Source: Gyrodactylus bullatarudis
Lineage: Eukaryota > Platyhelminthes > Monogenea > Gyrodactylidea > Gyrodactylidae
NCBI GenBank assembly: GCA_012064415.1
Contig: SSNU01000030.1
Span: 265,264 to 329,263 of the forward strand
Direction of reading: 5' to 3'
DNA: 64,000 nt
The notes under the pieces are model-generated. The model ran no database searches. It had not been told where the DNA came from and worked only from the letters and a program-made list of their open reading frames with translations. Each line of letters opens with the position of its first letter. The stretch's first letter is position 1. This document shows, one piece after another, positions 1 to 14,088 of this stretch. The position numbers and the translations under genes were made by a program.

Positions 1-3000
1 GACTTCGTGAGACTTGAAAAGGCAGATTAATTTCGCCTAGGAAAGAAAGAAATTAATCATTTTAAATCCCTTAGAAATTCTTGTGGACAACTTTACTCTT
101 GTTGAAGCCAATCGCCTGTAGAATTATTTTGTGAATTTGATAGGATTTATCCAGACGTATAACAATAAAGTTAAACTCATTAGAACTTGAGATGAATTTT
201 ATCTTTGGATCAGAACTGAGGATATTCTCAAAGGGTGTTGAGCTCTCAGTTCCTTCGACTGAAAATTTCTTTGTATTCAATTCTGTAACTAGAATAAAAT
301 CATAAATGATCGTAATTATTGATGAGAAAGTCAGTAGCTGATTTATTTGCAGCTAAAACTAATTAATCTTTTTCACTAAAGTGGGATTAGGTTCCTTTTA
401 AATGAAATTCCGATCTTCAAGTCGGCAATCTTTAGTCATAGTGTCAAATCAAAATCTAGACAAAATTGATTGATATCTTTGATAATATAAAAATGATCGA
501 TACAATTTAAATTTATTTAGCACTCTTCCCACCTCAGTTCATAGATTGTCCTTAAAGAAAGTGAGAAAATTCTCTCCTCATAAATATTATTCATCTGTGA
601 AAAGATGTAGCAGATTGATGGAGCGAATGAAGTTAAATTTCCAAAAATGCATTCATTTTGTGAATTTATCCAGGATACCTGAGGTATTAAATGATCCATT
701 CTACTCTATTACAAGAAGCTATTGGGGAAGGGAGTGTTGATTAATGGATTTAAAATTCTTTTGGAAAATTCATGTTCAATAATATTTCAAGAGGGAGCAT
801 TTTATTATACAAGATTTGAATAAACTTTGCGATTAAACTCTACATGAATCAATGCTACCATCTTTCAAAAAAGGGATTACTATTTTTCCATATTTTGCCA
901 ATAAGAGATCTAAAGTCTTGACACTTTGAGGAGACACAGGACTTGCATTAGTTTATTACATTCCCTCATTTTGAGTGGATTAGAAGACAGGGAATAATAT
1001 TTCACTTAAAAAGAGAATTGATTATACAGAAGAGAATGAGAGTTGCCATTTTTTCCCATAAATTAAATTGAAATATTCCCCCTTTGTTTTTGATGGAGAG
1101 AATATTTTTGCTTTCATTTTTGATACATCACATTCTCTTTGTTTGCTTCTTATTTCTCATACGAAGGAAGGATTACATTTTTAATAAATACAGAAGAATA
1201 AGCCTCATAATTTGAAAGATTTCTTCTATAGACCTGACTGACAAGCAGAATTTAAAATTATTCTTGGTCAGTGTAATATTTTAATATAACAGATGAAATA
1301 TGTAGACTAGATTAGGCCAAATTTTTTAACTTTTCCCAGCCTTAAACTCATTTTGAAGATTATCGAAAACTAAGCATTTTTTCCTACAAAACCATACGTT
1401 TTCGAGTTTGTTCTGATATACAAAATCTCGATTGAAAATGACAATTTTTGAACACGCGTCAAGATTTTTTCAATGAATTTTACTACGAGAAAGGACAAAA
1501 TTAAGACTTGAATAGTTTTTGCTACATTTTGAATAAAAATAGTGTTGTAGTCTTTTTCTCATGTTGAAAGAAAGTCCCAGGAAATTAGGTAATTTTAGAT
1601 GATTTTAGGGAAAATGGGATTTTTGTATATCAGAACATGAAGACATTTCATTTTGGTTTTCAAAAATGTGTTGTTCTCGGTTGAAACATCAATTTTCGAT
1701 TCACTCATGGAACATTGTTCGTGAAAAATAAAATTTTGTATTACCCTAATGTAGATATTCTTCCATGCACTCTAAAATGCCTAGCTAATTATAGTTATAA
1801 CAGATAGTTTTCCAAACTAACCTCTTATAACAAACAAATCTATATAGTAAACAGACATAGTCCACACATACTTTACGTGTCAATACCAATGTCTATGATG
1901 AAATGTGTAAATGAATGGAATACAGTATTGAGTTAAAAAAAGGAGTGATTTGATGAGTAGTACTATTCACTCATTGAATGAAAATATAGTCTCCCATACT
2001 GGATAAAGTATTGATTTATTATTATCCCCCTCCCCTTACATAATACATACATATGCTCCAAAAAGGGGATTTCTATAGTACAAAATGTGATGTGTATTGT
2101 TTTCCTTTTCATTCACATACCACAAACAACACATACACACACAGAAATATATAGTTTGTGTATGATACAACTTTACTTGATCATTGATCATACATCATGA
2201 TACGTATATGGATGATGTATGTATTCATTCTTTCTGTCTTTTAATTCATGTACAGACACGTGTAAATTCCTACATATATTATAATATATATTATAATTAT
2301 AATAATGGGTACCTTGCATACTCTATGATAACAATGTGTATTCTCGTACCCCGATTAGTTGGTTAATCTTGAATGAATTATAATTATGTATTACAGAATA
2401 ATAGACATGGATTTACATGGAGGGAGAAATAATGTTATTTTTGACTACTTCATGTGTATTATTATTATTACGAACCATTTAAACGTGTGAATAACTTTGT
2501 GAAATCCATACATTGCAAGATTATAAAAGATGAAGAAAAAAATTTTCCTAAAAACTTGTTACTCTTGATATCTCTCGAATGAAAATATTGAAATACAATC
2601 TTTCTCATTATCTCTCTCTGTCAAAACAGAGTTCCATTCAAATGTATCATATTTCTTTCTTGAGTAGAGTAGAATATCAAAATATCTACACATTACACTT
2701 GAGTATCCCCTTTTTCCTACTTGAATGAAAGTATTTTGAGATTTATGAAATTTGCAGCTTTTTCCATAGTAATTATGTAATTTAAAATAGATTTTAGCAG
2801 TTTAAATGTCACCTGTGCAACAAAATAAAGAGGAAGCAAAGCAACGATTTCTGTTACAAAATAAACAAAGATGTTTGATATTGATAAAGACGGGAGCTAT
2901 TCTGAAATTTGTCACAAAATAATAAATCTAACCAGAAGAGAAAGAAATATGATTTTCTTTCATTATGAGTTTCTTTCATATTAATTTGAGCATGAAAGAT

Positions 3001-4566
3001 GATTCTAGGGGATTATTCTCAACTGAATTTTTTATGAGCTCAAATATTTGTGGATTCCTAGTCAGATAAAATCATGAAACTCTTACTAAAATAAGAGATG
3101 AAAAATTTCTCAGTTTGGTACTGTTGGGATTGTTTTAATTATCTCATACAGATCTCAAATCAAAATTATAACTCAGTCCAATTAAATATTGAATAAAATG
3201 CTCAGATTTTGTACATAACCAAATGCCAAGTTAGTTATTGTAGTTTTACTTGAGTAAGTGCTATAAACAATTAGTCTTAATTCAAAATTTTATGAAATTT
3301 TACCAGAAATTAATCCAATTTTGGCCCCTAAAATCTCTCAAATCCCAAATAACTTAGTTATATTTTCATTACAGTACTAATGAGTAAACCATAGATTTTA
3401 TTTTGTGCGTCCGGGTTTCCAGTCATACATTTTAGAGAGTTTAGTGTAGTATTTTGAAAAAGAGCGGTGCTCTACATTACAGTAGTTCATTCTATACGAA
3501 TACAATACGTTTTCAATATCAGATTAAAATGGCTGCTCTGTGAGAATTCAATGCAGTCCATTTTTCAAGAACAAATCTGCCATCTCTACAGAGCTGGTGG
3601 GATTAATTGAATTCAAATTAACTTTACCAAATGGGAATTCAGATCAATAACATGTGCAGTTAACTTTTATTATTGTGTCAATATATATTTATTATTACAG
3701 TTGAGTCTTTAAATACCAGATGCAATGTCTAGGCACACGTTAAGGAATGTAATTTGCATTCAGCCAAATGATAAGTTATCAAGGCCATCTGATAACCATT
3801 CTAATATATATATAATTGGCAAGTAGTCTTGATAAGACTTTCTTATGTTATAGAAATTAATCCACGAATTGTGGTCAAATTTACCTTCATTCAATGGATG
3901 GATGAGCAGCCTACCTCCTGCCATTTCAGAAACAGGAAGGAAACATCTCATCTAATCTTTTGGTAGAATTTTTCTCAAATGCAGAGTCAATTTATCTCTA
4001 TTTCTCAAATGGATTTGTAATTCATACAAGATTCGTCAATTTAATACTTAATCTTTTTCAAACATCGTGGTTTTTTTCCATAAAAAATTGCTTCCCAGCA
4101 TACAGAATAGAAAATATCATTTCAAACTGTATTTAGTCTGAAATGTCAAATGTTTTTCATGGAAAGTCATTATTCTCAGATAGATAAATAGAGTTTCCAA
4201 AACAGACCTTTGAATGGTTTTTTATCTGTATCTGTATGAGATAAACTGAATGTTTTATGTTAATGAATATGTCATATATTTGTGATTATGATTGATCGAG
4301 ATGAGGAATCCTCATTGAGGAATAATAATCTCCAGCTAATTTTCATTCGACATTCAATAACACAAAAACACCTAATTAAACTGATATCAAATATTAAATT
4401 CATTATTTATGTACAGTAAACTTTCTCAAAAAAGTATATAAAGAAGAGGAACTGATTTATTCTCAACAAAATTGAGATTGGAATAAGAAAGATAGAAGCA
4501 CATAAATTGGGTTTATTTGTTGGGGATAAAAAAATATTAAATTCGTCTCATTACTCATTACTAATG
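1..4566. other. Gene-free AT-rich stretch
   Basis: No reading frame here resembles a known protein and no exon chain with conserved motifs could be assembled on either strand. Short open frames near 2184-2366 and 3760-3951 are of low complexity or unremarkable composition. The only structured item is a dispersed repeat at about 1312-1715, which recurs inverted near 40.6-40.9 kb. The region 2270-2310 is a short AT-rich palindromic tract. It may be intergenic DNA or part of a long intron of a gene that starts outside the window. Confidence 0.6.
1312..1715 (-). repeat. Dispersed ~400-bp repeat, copy 1
   Basis: Read on the minus strand, this stretch matches 40555-40935 on the plus strand over most of its length. 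Shared blocks include the phrases around GCGTGTTCAAAAATTGTC, TATATCAGAAC and GCTGGGAAAAGT, in the same order and with similar spacing. Differences are scattered substitutions and small gaps, as expected for old interspersed copies. No open reading frame and no clear terminal inverted repeat were seen, so the class is unknown. A more diverged relative may lie near 27545-27860. Confidence 0.6.
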
Positions 4567-6213
4567 TAGGGCAGTAAGTAAAATAGCAGAATTCTCAAAA
4601 AAATTAGCAAAAATTTCAGCATTTTTAGCAAAAATATAGCAAAAATAAATTTTTTTAGCCAAAAAATAGCAAATTTATCCAAGGCCTATTTGCATATAAT
4701 ATAAGTATTTTTTAAAGTTCTCTTCTTTAAAATTCTTATTTTTTTGATAGAAATATTTCATTCTAGAAAATGATCTTTCCACTTCGGCTGAAGTTGGATT
4801 CATATTGAGCATTAAATTTTAATTTCGTGGGCTAATTTCATCTCTTGTCATATTGAAGATATCAGCAGCCTTATTTTTCGAGAGCCTTTCATTGATGTAC
4901 TCTTTAATCTTGTAGGGATCCTCGCCAAAGTTGAGATTCTTGATTAACGGATAAACTTCTCTGAGGGTCTTATTCGGATCCTCTATGGCCTTAACTAATT
5001 CTTTTATTGAATGATAGGAATGTTGGATTGTAGCAAGATCTCTAGAAATTTTTTCATCACTGAGTATTTCCTTGAAGTAAGTAAGTTCCCCAACGAGTAA
5101 CTACTGGTGTTGGAGGTGCACCTATGATCTCGAATTTGTCTCTTCTTGACTTATTCTTGACAGTTGAAGCTTTTACTGAAGAAATAAGTCGATCAACGTT
5201 AGGACAGCTCTCCTTGATGATCATGGCACAATTATGCAATAAATGAGAGAAACAAGTAACGTGAAATAGATTAGGATATTTTGTTTTCAAAAATCCTTTA
5301 GCCTTCGTCATATATGTGGCAGCATCCGAAAGTAGAAGCAAGAAGTTTTCCGCAGAGACTTCAAATTCCTCCAGGGTTCTACAAATGCTGTCGCAGATAA
5401 ACAGATAATCCAATTTGGTTTTGACTTCTATACAATTGCAGACATAGAATTTAGTTGGTTCTTCAATAGATCCGATAATTATGCAGCATATTGAACGATC
5501 ATTAATTCTGCTTTCGTTAATCATGATAAAAACTGGTTTATCTTTAACGAAGCTCTTGATAGTTTTGATTTCTTCCATGTAAAATTCATCCAAATAATTT
5601 CTAGCTGCCACACTTGTAAAAGAATTGATATTTAAGCTTTTAAACATTTCAACAATAGATGGGTTCTCAAGCTTATTCAGAGGAATTCCAGCTTTTAAGA
5701 ATCCTTTAGCAATAATCTTGTTTTTATCTCCAGGAAAATGAGAATCAATTTGGGTAATTTTTTGGAACATTTGATGCTTCTGGGTCGAAATATGCTTGAA
5801 TATATGATCCTTTTTTTGAAGCCTTGAAGGATGAGTTGCATTTCATGCATTTAATTTATCCAGGGTTATTCTTGTCAATCTTGAAAGTATCTGGAAAACC
5901 GCTGAGAAGCTTGGTTACTCGTAGTGGCAATGACATCGTAAGGTAACTAAAGTGAGGGAATACACACTATTCCATGGTTTTCTTAGTATATCTTTCAATA
6001 AGAATAAAGAAATTTATCTGAAATACAATTATCAAATATCCAACACAGGCTTGTGAGAAAAAATTAGCCAAAAAAGGGCATGTCATATCTCAAAAGCAAA
6101 AAAATAGCAAAACTATCTCGACTATCAGAAGGGTTAGAAAAGAAAGAATGATAGTCTCTTATTCGTAGTAAAATTCTACATATCATATCAAAAATAGCAA
6201 ATTTACTGCCCTA
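4567..6213 (-). mobile_element. hAT-like DNA transposon, degenerate
   Basis: Both ends carry the inverted terminal motif TAGGGCAGTAA (4567-4577 and, inverted, 6203-6213). Subterminal regions are rich in short AGCAAAAA-type repeats (about 4605-4680 inverted to 6060-6200), typical of transposase-binding ends in hAT elements. The interior encodes a broken hAT-type transposase on the minus strand. A possible target duplication is CTCATTAC (4554-4561) against CTCATTAG (6214-6221); the left copy is separated from the terminal motif by TAATG, so the exact left boundary is uncertain. Length, about 1.65 kb, is short for an autonomous hAT element, which usually runs 2.5-4 kb. Confidence 0.75.
4675..5856 (-). 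pseudogene. hAT-family transposase pseudogene
   Basis: In minus-strand order the pieces are: a BED-type zinc-finger remnant (C-x2-C near 5840-5855, H-x5-H reachable only through a frameshift near 5790-5800); a 237-codon open segment at 5057-5770 with the catalytic-core signature (LLSDAATYM, then FHVTCFSHLLHNC, then TRWGTYL); and after a frameshift near 5080 a C-terminal segment containing the hAT dimerisation motif NPTSAEVERSFS near 4755-4795. The C-terminal part has at least one internal stop near 4815-4825. With two shifts and a stop the protein cannot be made in one piece from this copy. Family assignment is strong; inactivation is read directly. Confidence 0.8.
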
Positions 6214-9200
6214 CTCATTAGTATAGGTTTTTAAAATAAATATTTTAGTCAGTTCGTCTTCTTCATATTTTGAGAAATCTTTTTCAATAATCTTTGAGAA
6301 AAAAATATTATTAACAAAAGTTTAGATTTAATATTCTTAGGGATCAGAAATATCAAAAACAGTTAATGTAATCTCAAAAAACAGTCATACAATGAAAAAT
6401 CAATGGAGGGGTATCTGCAAAGATCGATAAGCTTTACAATGGTGTGTAATTTGAAATTTTCATTTAATCTTTTTCGTGGACACATTTGAAGCTAATAAAT
6501 TTTTTCCAAAAAAAACCCAATTCAATTTTATCATGAATCTATATTTTCAATTTGTCAATTGAAAATTCATCGAGGTAAAAGCAAAGAGAAAACTAGTTGG
6601 AGATAGTGGGAAACGTAAAATTGATCACTTTATGAAATGGAAGAGATAGTTGATAAAGAGCAATATTCCGAGATGAATTATTAAATGGACCTATAGCAAG
6701 CCCCAAAAATAGAGATGCAAAGGTAAATTTTATCAAGGTAAGGCATATATAGACCCAGTTATATATGCAGTTATAAAGTTGTACGCCTGTTTTTCTCAAA
6801 ACATTCCCTGTCTTATGTTGGAATAACTAAGCGTTCATTCAAAATTAAAATCCTTGTTATATCTTTGAAATAAGAATTTCGATTGGAACATGGATTATTA
6901 GGTGAGAGCTTATTAATTTCCCATATCTGAGGAGAAATAAGAATAAGGATGGCTAAACTCTCGAATAAAATTCCTAAAAAGTCCATATAGGAATGTAATA
7001 AGTTATCTTCTGTAATTGCTGTGTTTAAATAATGATTTATTTGTTGTGAAGTTAATTGAGGAATTTCATTGTTCATACATATTTATTTCCATGTCTAGTC
7101 CATGTAATCGAAAGGAATACGAAGAATTTAGACGTAAATCCATGCTGAATCTATCATAAATCTTGATGTAATGAAAATTATTTTTGTCTTGATAGAAAAC
7201 GTGATAAATGGCAGATAAAATTAAAATTTTCTAACACTTAACAACTTACTTTGTGTGTCCGCCGAGAAAAGTATCATGAACATTTAAAAGTAATCATCTA
7301 TAGAAATGTAACCTTACTGGAGAGTGTTTGAAATCAATCTACTCAATTCAAGTGACTCTCAACTCTCAAAGTATACAAATAGAATTCATTTAAACCAAGT
7401 TAGGGAGAGTTTCCAGCTCCTAAAAATTATTCCCTCCGTTTTCCAGCCTATTCATTTCACTTTCTTCTCAACCAATCTAGATATTTAAACTCTAAACTTG
7501 CTCTCACAGACTTTGATAACCTTTACGATCTAAAATCAATCTACCTAAAGACTAAATTTGATTACTCTATATCTCTTCTTTATTCTAATTTACATTTGAC
7601 TGAATAAGTCCGGCTTTCGAAACCTTTTACATTCAATGAAATTAAACCTCTGACTGTGAGATAAATTTAGCACCTGGATTGTTGTCGTTGTACAATTTGC
7701 AAACAATCTCTACTAAGTATGAGACTGATTCTGCTGAAGGAACTTATGCGGATGTTCCAACGATAGAGAAACATTGAAATAACTTATCAATTATGTATTC
7801 TGATTGAATCAACCTGTGATCAATGCTTGCATGAAAATGACAGACGTAGAATGGATGATTAGAAAATTTCAATTTGTTATGATAAATAAAAGGTTAACAA
7901 TTCAGAATTACAATGAAACTGCATTCTGTGCTTATATAGTTTATGACAAAAAGATAGATTCATCTATTCAACCTAGGGGACATCGTGAATAAGTGGATAC
8001 GAGAGAAAAACTGATAACATCAAAACCATTATGGAATTTCTTTGAAAATCAAACCTTTAAAAACAAACCCATTTTGATGAATCATGTTGCATGTTAAATT
8101 TCCATAGAAATGAATATTTCTCATGGATCAAAGGAGCCGTACATCTTTCGAAAAATTATTTTCCCATAAGCTTGTAAGTTACAAGCTGTAACCAAGGTAA
8201 ATATTTCAGTTTTAGTATAGAACTACAGTTGGAACAAGAAGTTTGGCTTTCTTTTTCAACGAGCATATTATATTCAAAAATTTTAATTCTCCGGCCTTTT
8301 CTTCTATAAAGAAAGTTGGAGCCGTTTTACTGATCATCCAAATGAAGATGCATATAATTTTAAAGAGAGTTATTTATCGGTTTATAAGTAATTTAAATTT
8401 ACAGAAACGCGAAATTTTGAAAATCTGTAAATGATTAGCTGTAAATAAATTGAACAACTTCTACTAACTATCAAGTATCGTTGTTCACGGTATTATTTTA
8501 TAGAGTTAATTAATTTTATTTAATATTACAAAATTATTTCTAGTGAGCAAAAAAAAGTTAAATATCTAGAAAGTCAGTCGTTCAAAGTAATCAACTACAG
8601 CAGTTACAGTTTTGAGACCTTATCATTGTACAATCTCTTAAAAAAGGAAATAATAGTAGTATCAAATGTTGAGAGAGATATTAATTGCTCAAAATGATTT
8701 ATTAGATTCGAATCATCCAAAAAGTAAGCATAGATAGGAAAATTATCTATTATCAAAAATATAGGCATTTCTGTTTAAAATTATTGATTTCTATAAATTT
8801 AATAATTTCTACAGGAATATCCTGAAGCTTAATTTTCTTTAAATTTGCATTTCTAATTTTCAATCATCAACGATATTTTTCTAGTAATAAAAAAAACAGA
8901 AATTCATCTCAAAGTAACGAATTTGTTGAAGCATACTCTAGTGTTTTGGTTTTTGTTGAGATTTTTGAGAGGGATTTTTATTTTTTTCTATATTTTGGAG
9001 AAAAGCCTCGGTTACGTTTAAGCTTCAATTCGTATTCCTTTCCCTTAGAAAATATTACTTTGTACTCTTGCTTTTCAACAGAAGAAAAAACTATCACTTT
9101 CTTTTGTGAGAGGAGAATCATGATTTCTTTCTATTATATTTCCTCATTCATATTTTGTCCAAATTGAATCATTATTGTATCATTTTGAAGTGTGTTTCAT

Positions 9201-12200
9201 CGCTGATGTCAAGCAATAGAAAGAGGGACAAGGACAGATGAGAAAAATTTTTAATAATGGTTAGAATCGTGCATCTTTATTATTTGAGTTCCCGGCATCC
9301 ATCTTCTAGTTTGTTTTTCCCGGGGAAAAGGTAAGAAACAATTCCATTGTAACATTATGAACTTGAATTATTGATAACTTCTCTAATCTATTTGAACTGA
9401 AATTAAAATATCTCTCTACTATCTAGAGGAGATTAGACATAGTCAGGCTTTAGAATGTGGATGAAATGTCGTCGACTTTTATTCTAACAGAGAGAGTGAA
9501 GAGTATTTTGACAAGAGAAGATGAGGCCCTATATTTTGGGCATAATGCATCCGTATGGTACAGTATTATTTTAAAAATCTTCAAAAATTAAAAGAAGTAT
9601 TAAATTCTCTATAAACTTGGGATTTGATGATTTTCTAAAAGAAAGAATTGAGCTAATCTAATGGCATATTTGCCCCCTTCTTGTTTTGCAGTGATTTTTC
9701 TGAATGACAAAGAGACTAAGGGCTTTTTACATCGATGAAATGAAAACGAATCCCTTGCGGGCAACTGTTCTCTAATTTAACCAAGAATTGGCAAAGTCTC
9801 AACTGAAGTCTGGTCAAATAAATCTACATATTTTCAATTATAATTCTGGGAAATCGTCAAGTCAAAAATGTAATTTTGTTATTTATTTTCAGCTTATCAC
9901 ATCATTTTAAATGCATTACTTAATATTTGATAAATCAAAAATATTCATCTAAAAATACAACAGATATATAAAGTTTTTGTATTTCAGCTTTAACCACACT
10001 GAATACTTTTGAGTTGAAATAACAGATTTTTACTTAAAATGTAAACATTCAAAAAAGGGTTAAGAAGAAAAAACATGTATTTTACGATTCATGTTAAGTA
10101 AGTCTTATGCTGAAGCCCCGCAGGTTATTTTGAAATTCATGGTAAAGATTGAAGAAAGACCAACATTTTCGATAATCCCACTATTGGGCTGGAAAAATTT
10201 CCACACAGACTATGCAAGAGACTCCAATTTATTCTTAATTTCAGTCTTAGATTTAGACAGGGTATTTTTAAAATTCATTCTGATATTTCAATTTTCTTCG
10301 CCTGCATCAACACGAAGCAAAACACGAGTTAATCTCTTCAAGTTGTTGTTGAAATATAATTTCCTATTTGCATTGTCTCAATATTTCAGGGATTTATGCA
10401 AGAAATACCCATGGATTTATTTACAGTCTAAGGTGATAGTATACAAAATATTGTCTGAAATCTACTTTTAGATATGACTCTTTAAAAATTTATAAAAATA
10501 AGATTAAGATTACAAACTTCCATATCAGGTTTAACATTCAGTTGCGCTAGAACATGTGTGAGGCATTTTTATCGATACAGACTGGAGATTAACTAGCAAG
10601 ATTAATTGCCCAGATATGCCTGATTTTTTTTTCAATCACTAAAATGCAATGGAATTCCACAAGTTAAACTGTAATATTCTATGGATATGTTAGTTTGCAG
10701 GATGATGGTATAAATTGATTCACAAAACTTGATAGAAAAAGGGAATTATTCATGAAAGGAAGTAACTAAATTTTGACAAGATCCCTTTGATGTCTGTCTT
10801 GCTCTCCTCCGATGAAGGCATTGATGGATTTTTTAGGGAATGAACCAAATGTACTACCTTGGAAGATTTTGGCCTGTTATTGCCAATAACTTATTGCACT
10901 GAGTCGTATACTTTTGTACTTTTTAGTCACTAAGAATTTAGATCCATTTTAAAAGCCATTATTTTTCATAAAGAGAATAAAATGAATTCCACTAAATCTC
11001 TTCTATTTCAAGAAGCAATTTATCCATTTTAAAAGATTTTCCAAAGATATTTATCATTCAAAAAGAAATTTTGTTCAAATGGATAATTTCTATATATTAT
11101 AGAAATATGGCACATTTCTCTTATATCCAGATCAAAATTTCATCTTTAGATCAATTACATTTTACAGCAGGCGGATTACATTTCAAAATGTGTATTCTGA
11201 TTTTACCAGCAGAACGTAATGTATAAATAAACAAAAGGATATATTGAAAAGTTCAAATAAACCTTCTCTTATGGGAAACAAAACTAATGAAACTCTGAGA
11301 TTATAAAATCTGATAAGCTTTAAAAAAAAAACCCTATATTCGTCTGCTATGATGCATTAGTGAATCAATATTGTTGTACAAATAAGAGTGATGAATATGA
11401 AATAAATTCAATTTATAGATAGGGTACTACAGAGCTCTTATTTTCAGAATGATTATTAAAAATCTAAATGTTTTCGACTAGATTTTTTCGACTTAATTTC
11501 AGTTTCTTGTAAATTGCTACCAATCTTTGCGGAAGATTTATTCTCGTTCTGATTCTGAAAGATCCTAAACCTAGAACCAACTATTTATAATCCGAAAATA
11601 ATCACTGATCATAAATAGACTTAAAGGAAAGGAATAATTTGAAAAAGTGTACTTTAGAATTTGAATTCTCAACATGAAAAAAAGAAAAAAATCTGGAAAA
11701 AACGTATAAAATCCTAGAGATGAGAATAGAAAAGGAATTATTTCTTTCTTTAATTCTTTCTTACTCCAACTAATAATTACATACAGGATATGTATCTCAG
11801 GAGAAGTAATTTCATTTATATATCCCTCTCAACAGACACACAGCCCAGTTAGTAACAGAAGGGGAGAGTAACATTAATTTTCAAGAGAAAGAGACGTAAA
11901 GTCAGCCATTTCATAGTCATTCTCTCTCTTTCTCTCCTGTGCTGCAAATATAAAAGCAAATGACTGAGAAAAGAGATTGATGTAACTCCATATATCATAG
12001 AATGAATAGTAACATTTTTAATCAGGAAAAAAAAGAAAGAAAAACTCACATCTTATTGTGAGGACAGGAATTACTCCAAAGGTTTCAATTATTATTAGGA
12101 TCAGACAGAGGGAGAGAGGAATTCTGCGACAAGTCAACATTCTTCTCCTGTTGTAGGTAATGACTCTGTGAATTCCTATAGAACATGGGGGGTCTCACTT

Positions 12201-13917
12201 TATAAATTAAAATCGACAAAACTAGCCAATCACGATAGGTAATGAAATTGAAACCCTTATCATTTCGGTTTGACCAATGAGAGTGAAGCAATCCTTCTTG
12301 TATCATTGCGATACTATAATTAGTTAATTAAGGAAATAACTGTGATTCTTTAAACATTTTCAAATGGACAAAACCTTTTCTCACTAATTTAAAGGGATAC
12401 TTGAAATTGTATCATGTAGTAATGGAAATGGAACGAATACTTGGATAACTAAGTAGTATTTAATAGATAAAATGTATATGGGAAACATCTAAATTCAAAT
12501 TAAAAACACTTGACACGATTTCTGGTGTAACATTGAACAGCATTTTGCCTTGTGTTTATGTTCATGAGGTTCACAGTGAGGTGTTTCCTATTGATGAAAT
12601 GTAATACACTAGAATATCTAACTCGTCTTCTATTATCTAGGCATTTGAGACCTCGTTTTGTTTTTACGCTTCAAGAAAATCTAAAATTCATAAAAATAAC
12701 TTTTCCAGAACAACAATTTATGCTAGCATATGAGAGAATGTAGGAATGAAATGATCTTTAAAAAGTTGTCGTCACTTCGGAAATCAGTTGAATCTTTCCT
12801 TGTCACAGAGATACAAACTCAAAAGTATGTCTACTAATGCTAGAAATTATCTGCTATTAGTGAGTGGTACTTACTCAATCATAGGACAATTAATATTTTA
12901 TGGCCTTTAGTAAAGCTCTCCTTGATACACTAATAATAGCCTTTTTTATTATGGGTATTATATTTGTAGTTGATTATTTTATTACATTTCATCAATACTT
13001 GAGTCAATTAATAAACTATCTACAAGCAAGCATGTAAACGAATGAATCCCATGTAAGATAATTTCCATTAACATTTTTTCCGGACAATTCGTATTATGTA
13101 AATTGTTTAGGGACTTTACATTCTAGAGCATGCTGGCTTCAATCTTGATAAAGTTCATAATTTGAGTTGATAAATTTTTCATTTCGAAAGTCACTTGTCC
13201 ATTTTATAATACTGTGTACTCTTTGGTAATATATATATTATGAGGAAGGCTATTTTTGCTGATTTTGTTCCACATGACAATCTTTTGAATTATATATTGC
13301 TGTAATTCACGAATTGAAAAACAGATGAAATTTTAATGAATTCAGTTATTTTGAAGTTTACGAATGCATTTGAAACGTGTTGACTTTTCTAATTGACAAT
13401 AAGAAGACCTGACTAAAGCTTCTTAGATGCAAAATATGAAAATAATAAAAGGGTTATTTACTGCCTGAGAATGATTACACGGGGGGTCATGAAAAATTCA
13501 AAAAAAAGGGTAAAAGGATAAGTTAAACTGATTCTGGTGTAAAATTTTGCGCTGATCCCGAATCTGTGCTCAGATCTGAAAATATCGCTATAATTTCTGA
13601 GATAATGAGAAAAAACGCAATTTCCCAAAATTCTAAATTTCCCTAACTTAAAAAATTAATTTTCGCTAAAACCGTAAACGTTATCCTATTAATTTTTTCG
13701 CAATTAGATAAAAAAATAAATTCTGTATCGATTGATATAACTTTTGTAGGGGTGGAGTTTTATCGGGTTTCAGAAATTAACGCCAAATAAAGGTATTGTT
13801 CGATTTTTTTGGTTTTTTTTTTATTTTTTTGTAATTATTAGTCAACCAACACGGTATTATCAATATTATGAGGAATAATATAAACTTCCATCAGGGTTGT
13901 TTTTCTAAATATTTCTA
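6214..13917. other. Gene-free AT-rich stretch
   Basis: Several open frames of 60-126 codons occur (for example 10091-10471 on the plus strand), but none shows a recognisable domain, a conserved motif or a plausible splice partner, and their composition is what A+T-rich DNA yields by chance. No RNA gene was recognised. Short polypyrimidine tracts occur near 11920-11940. I see nothing else that can be supported here. Confidence 0.55.
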
Positions 13918-14088
13918 CCAGGCATGTATACTTGGATTATTTCTAAATGCTCTGAGAGTTTCTTTCGTACCAGTCTCGGTGGGATCCATTTGTAAGCTGT
14001 AACATTCAGCGACATGGGCTAATCCATTAGCAAATAAGACGAACCAGTGGGATGTATTAACTAAGCACCTAGAACGAAATAATTCTAG
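13918..14088 (-). repeat. Dispersed ~170-bp repeat, copy A
   Basis: The minus strand reads from a block starting GAATTATTTCGTTCTAGG, through GATCCCACCGAGACTGGTACG, to a block ending near CCAAGTATACATGCC. The same order of blocks is found at 61813-61978 (plus strand) and, truncated, at 62079-62213 (minus strand). The minus strand is open for about 69 codons across copy A, including the peptide DPTETGTKET, and copy C keeps the same frame, but copy B does not. It is therefore not clear that the unit is coding. The family is not recognised. Confidence 0.7.

Noticed and set aside
10091..10471. 126-codon plus-strand open frame as a possible gene
   Set aside because: No motif, no partner exons and a composition typical of chance frames in AT-rich DNA; no similarity to any family could be seen.
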